Source of the DNA: DAOMOD01 sp964526035
GTDB lineage: Bacteria; Pseudomonadota; Gammaproteobacteria; Xanthomonadales; BPKI01
Assembly: GCA_964526035.1 (NCBI GenBank)
Contig: CAZGKE010000125.1
Span: 1-10,129 of the forward strand
Direction: 5' to 3'
DNA: 10,129 nucleotides
In this document: piece after piece, positions 7,860 to 10,129 of the stretch
How positions within the stretch are numbered: the stretch's first letter is position 1
Layout: each line of letters starts with the position of its first letter
Translations under genes and position numbers: made by a program
The notes under the pieces: generated by a model
What the model was told of the DNA's origin: nothing
Databases searched by the model: none
The model's input: the letters and a program-made list of their open reading frames with translations, nothing else

Positions 7860-9283
7860 TGAACGCATTCAGGTCTGAAACGTCGAGGTGCAGGGCGATG
7901 CTGATCTTCCCTTACGCGAATGGATGCAGTGCTTTGCTGGGCTTGCTTCTGATATCGACCACGGCCGCGGGCCAACCGATCATCGACGTACCGCTGCCCA
8001 ACGGCAACTTTGCCGCTGGCCTCGACGGCTGGCAGGTGCAGACCTCGCCCGCCGACGCTACACCGGCGGGCGAGGTGACGGTCGTCGCCGGTGCCGCCCA
8101 GCTCAGCAAGCGCGGCGCCTTCTATGTGGGGCTGCAGCAGAGCTTCGCGGCGCCGGAGGGCTTGCGGGCGCTGCGCTTCCGCATCGTCCAGGAACCGGTG
8201 TTCAGCTCGAGCGGCAGCTTCATACCCGAAGCCTTCGAGGCGCACGTGATGCGCGCGGGCGCGGGCAACGCCGCGTTCGCCTGGCGCGCTGGCGCCACGT
8301 CCAGCATCAATGCCGGGGCCGTACCCGCAGGCGCTCCGCCGTCGCTGGGCGCGGGCACCACGTACGTGAACGGCGAAGTGCGCATTCCCCTGGATGGCAT
8401 CGCTGCGGGCACCTCGCTGACCTTCGTGGCGGCGTTCATCGGCGCCGGCGCCGACCAGTCGGGCAGCGTGCGCATCGACGACGTGCTGCTTGAAGTGCAG
8501 GGCGAGCCGCCGGCCGAGCCCTACTCGATCGGCAGCTGTACCGTCTTCTGGAACGGCTTCGAGGACGGCTTCCCGGCGCCGCCCGGACCGGCCTGCTACA
8601 TCGGCCAGGTCAACGACACCGGCATCGGAGTCTGTGCCGATGGAACCACGGCGGGATACGGCATCGCCTGTCCGGTGGCGGACCTTCCCGGTCAGGACGC
8701 CGAGGCAGGACGCGATGCGCTGGCGGCTGCGGACCTGCTGGGCAAGCGCGGCAGTGGCCGCGCCGGCTTCGACTACACCAAGCTCGATGACGACGGACGT
8801 GCGCTGCCGGATGATGCCGAAGACTGGGCCTGCGTGGTCGACAACGTCACCGGACTGGTGTGGGAGCGCAAGCGCGACGATCCGGCGGACCTTCGTCATC
8901 ACGGCCATACCTACAGCTGGTTCGAGCCCGATGTCGAGATCAACGGCGGACATCCGGGCACGCCCGACGGTGGCAGCTGCCAGGGCAGCGCCTGCGACAC
9001 CCTGGCGTACGTGCAGGCGGTCAACGCCGAGGGCATGTGCGGCGCCAACATCTGGCGTCTGCCGACCCGCGGCGAGCTGATGACGCTGATCGACAATGGC
9101 AGCCTCGACCCGGCCATCGACAGCAGTCTGTTCCCGACCACCCCGGCCGCGGCCTTCTGGAGCGCCACGCCGCTTGCACGCGATGGCAGCGCCGCCTGGG
9201 TGGTGCTGTTCGGCGACGGCAGCGTGGCGGTCGAACCAGCCAGTGCCAGTCATCGCGTGCGGCTGGTCCGCACCCTGCCATGA
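7859..9283 (+). CDS. Exported two-module protein: beta-sandwich plus C-terminal Lcl_C (DUF1566) domain
   Basis: The ATG at 7859 shares its A with the RHS stop (TGATG). A second ATG at 7898 has a better ribosome-binding site (GAGGTG, 7885-7890). I chose 7859 because only that start gives the signal peptide a basic n-region (R5, R10, R12) before the hydrophobic core SALLGLLLISTTAAG; cleavage is likely near residue 38. Length is 474 residues. Residues 39-218 form a beta-sandwich opening with NGNFAAGLDGWQV and closing with VRIDDVLLEV, like CBM-type modules. A linker with VFWNGFEDG follows (about 229-237). The DUF1566 region starts near C246 (VNDTGIGVCADGTTAGYGIAC) and continues with GFDYTKLDDDG, NVTGLVWE (W335), IWRLPTRGELMTLID (W399) and SHRVRLVR near the C-terminus. 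In Legionella Lcl this domain binds glycosaminoglycans. A role in surface binding is inferred; I see no catalytic residues. It probably works with its neighbours, being co-translated with both. Confidence 0.92.
   Translation: MNAFRSETSRCRAMLIFPYANGCSALLGLLLISTTAAGQPIIDVPLPNGNFAAGLDGWQVQTSPADATPAGEVTVVAGAAQLSKRGAFYVGLQQSFAAPEGLRALRFRIVQEPVFSSSGSFIPEAFEAHVMRAGAGNAAFAWRAGATSSINAGAVPAGAPPSLGAGTTYVNGEVRIPLDGIAAGTSLTFVAAFIGAGADQSGSVRIDDVLLEVQGEPPAEPYSIGSCTVFWNGFEDGFPAPPGPACYIGQVNDTGIGVCADGTTAGYGIACPVADLPGQDAEAGRDALAAADLLGKRGSGRAGFDYTKLDDDGRALPDDAEDWACVVDNVTGLVWERKRDDPADLRHHGHTYSWFEPDVEINGGHPGTPDGGSCQGSACDTLAYVQAVNAEGMCGANIWRLPTRGELMTLIDNGSLDPAIDSSLFPTTPAAAFWSATPLARDGSAAWVVLFGDGSVAVEPASASHRVRLVRTLP
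7885..7890 (+). promoter_or_regulatory. Shine-Dalgarno for an alternative start of the second gene
   Basis: GAGGTG lies seven bases before the ATG at 7898. It would give a protein 13 residues shorter (461), whose signal peptide has no basic n-region. It may be used as well as, or instead of, the coupled start at 7859, which has only a G-rich stretch (7847-7855) upstream. Confidence 0.4.
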
Positions 9284-9287
9284 GGAG
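9282..9287 (+). promoter_or_regulatory. Shine-Dalgarno for the third gene
   Basis: GAGGAG overlaps the stop codon of the second gene and sits seven bases before the ATG at 9295, an ideal spacing. The ATG at 9280 (ATGA overlap with the previous stop) has no such site before it. This favours 9295 as the start, with ribosomes terminating on the second gene able to reload on this site. Confidence 0.7.
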
Positions 9288-9294
9288 CCTGACC

Positions 9295-9891
9295 ATGCCG
9301 TCGAACTTCCCCATCCTCAGTCGCCGTCAGGCCGCATGCTGGCTCGCGTTGGTCGTGCTTGGCGCTGGCGGGAAGGCGCAGGCCGACAGCGCCTGCCTGG
9401 CGGGCAACGAGAATCCCGACGTGGTGTCCAGTACGCCGACCGCGCAGTTCGATCTTGCTTCGGCGCTGGCCATCGATGAGGGCATCGTCCTGCACCGGGC
9501 CACGCGGCTGGAGTGGATGCGCTGCGCGCTGGGACAGCAGTGGAACGGTGTCTCCTGCGTAGGCGAGGCGGGCCTGTTCAACTGGACGCAGGCGCTGCAG
9601 GCCGCGGCTGCCAGCGAGCACGGCGGCTTCGGCGACTGGCGGCTACCGAGCCGCAGTGAACTGGCGTCGATCGTCGAGGTGCGCTGCTTCTCACCGGCGA
9701 TCAATGTCGCCGCGTTTCCGGAGACCCCGCCGCTGGCTTTCTTCAGCGCCTCGCCGCACGGCGAGCTGGTCGACCCCGGTACGGCCGGTAGCGTCTGGAT
9801 GGTGGCATTCGACGACGGTGATGTGATTCCGGACCAGGCGAGCCAGACCTACCATGTGCGCCTGGTGCGCGGTGGTGGCTGGGACCCTTGA
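9295..9891 (+). CDS. Small exported single-domain Lcl_C (DUF1566) protein
   Basis: The start at 9295 was chosen for its GAGGAG site; the alternative ATG at 9280 would add five residues (203 in all). The product is 198 residues. It has a signal peptide: SRRQ at residues 9-12, hydrophobic AACWLALVVLGAGG, and an AQA cleavage site after residue 30. The rest is one Lcl_C/DUF1566 domain: RATRLEWMRCALGQQWNGVSC (W74), LFNWTQALQAAAA, GDWRLPSRSELASIVE (W115, R116, L117, P118), FFSAS, SVWMVAFDDGDV and YHVRLVRGG near the C-terminus. The pattern LEWxRCxxGQxWNGxxC is typical of the family, and its two cysteines probably pair. It resembles the C-terminal half of the preceding protein (WRLPTRGEL / WRLPSRSEL; HRVRLVR / YHVRLVR), so the two are diverged paralogues. 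It lacks the N-terminal sandwich. A function in surface or ligand binding is inferred from the family; no enzyme motif is seen. Confidence 0.92.
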   Translation: MPSNFPILSRRQAACWLALVVLGAGGKAQADSACLAGNENPDVVSSTPTAQFDLASALAIDEGIVLHRATRLEWMRCALGQQWNGVSCVGEAGLFNWTQALQAAAASEHGGFGDWRLPSRSELASIVEVRCFSPAINVAAFPETPPLAFFSASPHGELVDPGTAGSVWMVAFDDGDVIPDQASQTYHVRLVRGGGWDP

Positions 9892-10129
9892 GGGTACATC
9901 CCAGCGGCAATCACATCAGGCCGATCGCTGCACGCTCGCGGCTGCACGGGAACTTCTCGTGGGTCCGACTTGCACTTCCGCAGTCCGCCAAGCGACTGGC
10001 CGTTGACTCGCCTCATGGGCGTCCATCAGGATGCGCGGCCTGGCCCGCATTTCTCACAACCCTCCTACTGCGGACGCCGATCCATCCGTTGTGGCGCGCG
10101 CTGCTCCCTCAGCCGGGCTCGACGTAGTG
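9892..10129. other. Non-coding stretch after the operon
   Basis: No convincing gene lies here. A 7-bp stem with a 3-base loop (9945-9961, CACGGGA-ACT-TCTCGTG, one G-U pair) begins 53 bases after the last stop but has no T-tract, so it is not a normal Rho-independent terminator. The 8-base word GCTGCACG occurs twice (9927-9934, 9941-9948). The segment 10041-10059 reads on the minus strand as TTGTGAGAAATGCGGGCCA, which resembles the ends of some insertion sequences. No transposase gene is visible, and the window ends before any further gene. Confidence 0.5.

Noticed and set aside
7898..7930. Possible lipobox (ANGC) in the second protein
   Set aside because: The -3 to +1 residues are A-N-G-C and too little hydrophobic sequence precedes the cysteine. 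The stretch after it fits a normal signal peptide ending in TTAAG.
7580..9253. A 557-codon open frame on the minus strand, opposite the second gene
   Set aside because: Same cause: no motifs, biased composition, and fully antisense to a gene with a signal peptide and a DUF1566 domain.
9945..9961. Rho-independent terminator after the operon
   Set aside because: The stem is only seven pairs with a G-U and no T-tract follows. The other hairpin (10032-10049) would need a bulge and has only TTT after it.
9888..10127. 79-codon + strand frame from a TTG
   Set aside because: Its rare start sits inside the stop of the third gene, there is no Shine-Dalgarno, and the composition is rich in R, P and H with no hydrophobic or domain pattern. 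It looks like non-coding DNA.
1..10129. tRNA, rRNA, CRISPR array or riboswitch
   Set aside because: No repeat-spacer pattern, tRNA-like cloverleaf or rRNA segment was seen. All DNA up to 9891 is protein-coding, and the last 238 bases show none of these.

Overview
The window comes from a GC-rich bacterium, with strong G/C preference at third codon positions. The gene content (a giant RHS/YD-repeat protein with beta-propeller and immunoglobulin-like modules, followed by small exported Lcl_C/DUF1566 proteins) best fits a free-living gammaproteobacterium of the Lysobacterales/Xanthomonadales type. An NGFE-type motif in the second gene, reminiscent of tails common in that order, supports this. The taxonomic call is inference from style, not from a marker gene.

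Layout: everything up to 9891 is coding on the + strand, with no intergenic gap. (1) 3-7859 is the 3' part of one very large gene, open at the left edge of the window. Its product runs, in order: two beta-sandwich (galactose-binding-like) modules, an eight-blade FG-GAP/VCBS beta-propeller, two Ig-like or beta-sandwich spacers, five tandem Put_Ig/cadherin-like repeats, two further Ig-like domains, an RHS entry segment, about 16 YD repeats, the RHS-associated core, and a short 78-residue tail with no recognisable toxin. (2) 7859-9283 encodes an exported two-module protein: an N-terminal beta-sandwich, an NGFE-type linker and a C-terminal Lcl_C (DUF1566) domain. (3) 9295-9891 (or from 9280) encodes a small exported protein that is little more than one Lcl_C domain. 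(4) 9892-10129 is the only non-coding stretch. It holds a weak hairpin and a possible insertion-sequence-like end, but no convincing gene or terminator.

The three genes form one operon. The first stop and second start share one base (TGATG), and the second stop overlaps the most upstream third start by four bases (ATGA). Translational coupling is therefore likely, and the promoter must lie upstream of the window. All products appear to be exported: signal peptides on genes 2 and 3, and extracellular-type domains with paired cysteines on gene 1. The simplest reading is a cell-surface or secreted assembly made of one long, calcium-binding, repeat-built RHS protein plus two Lcl_C proteins that could bind glycans or proteins. 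The genes after the RHS gene occupy the place where a classic Rhs toxin locus has its immunity gene, but they are exported Lcl_C proteins. Together with the missing toxin tail, this points to a structural or adhesive role rather than contact-dependent killing.
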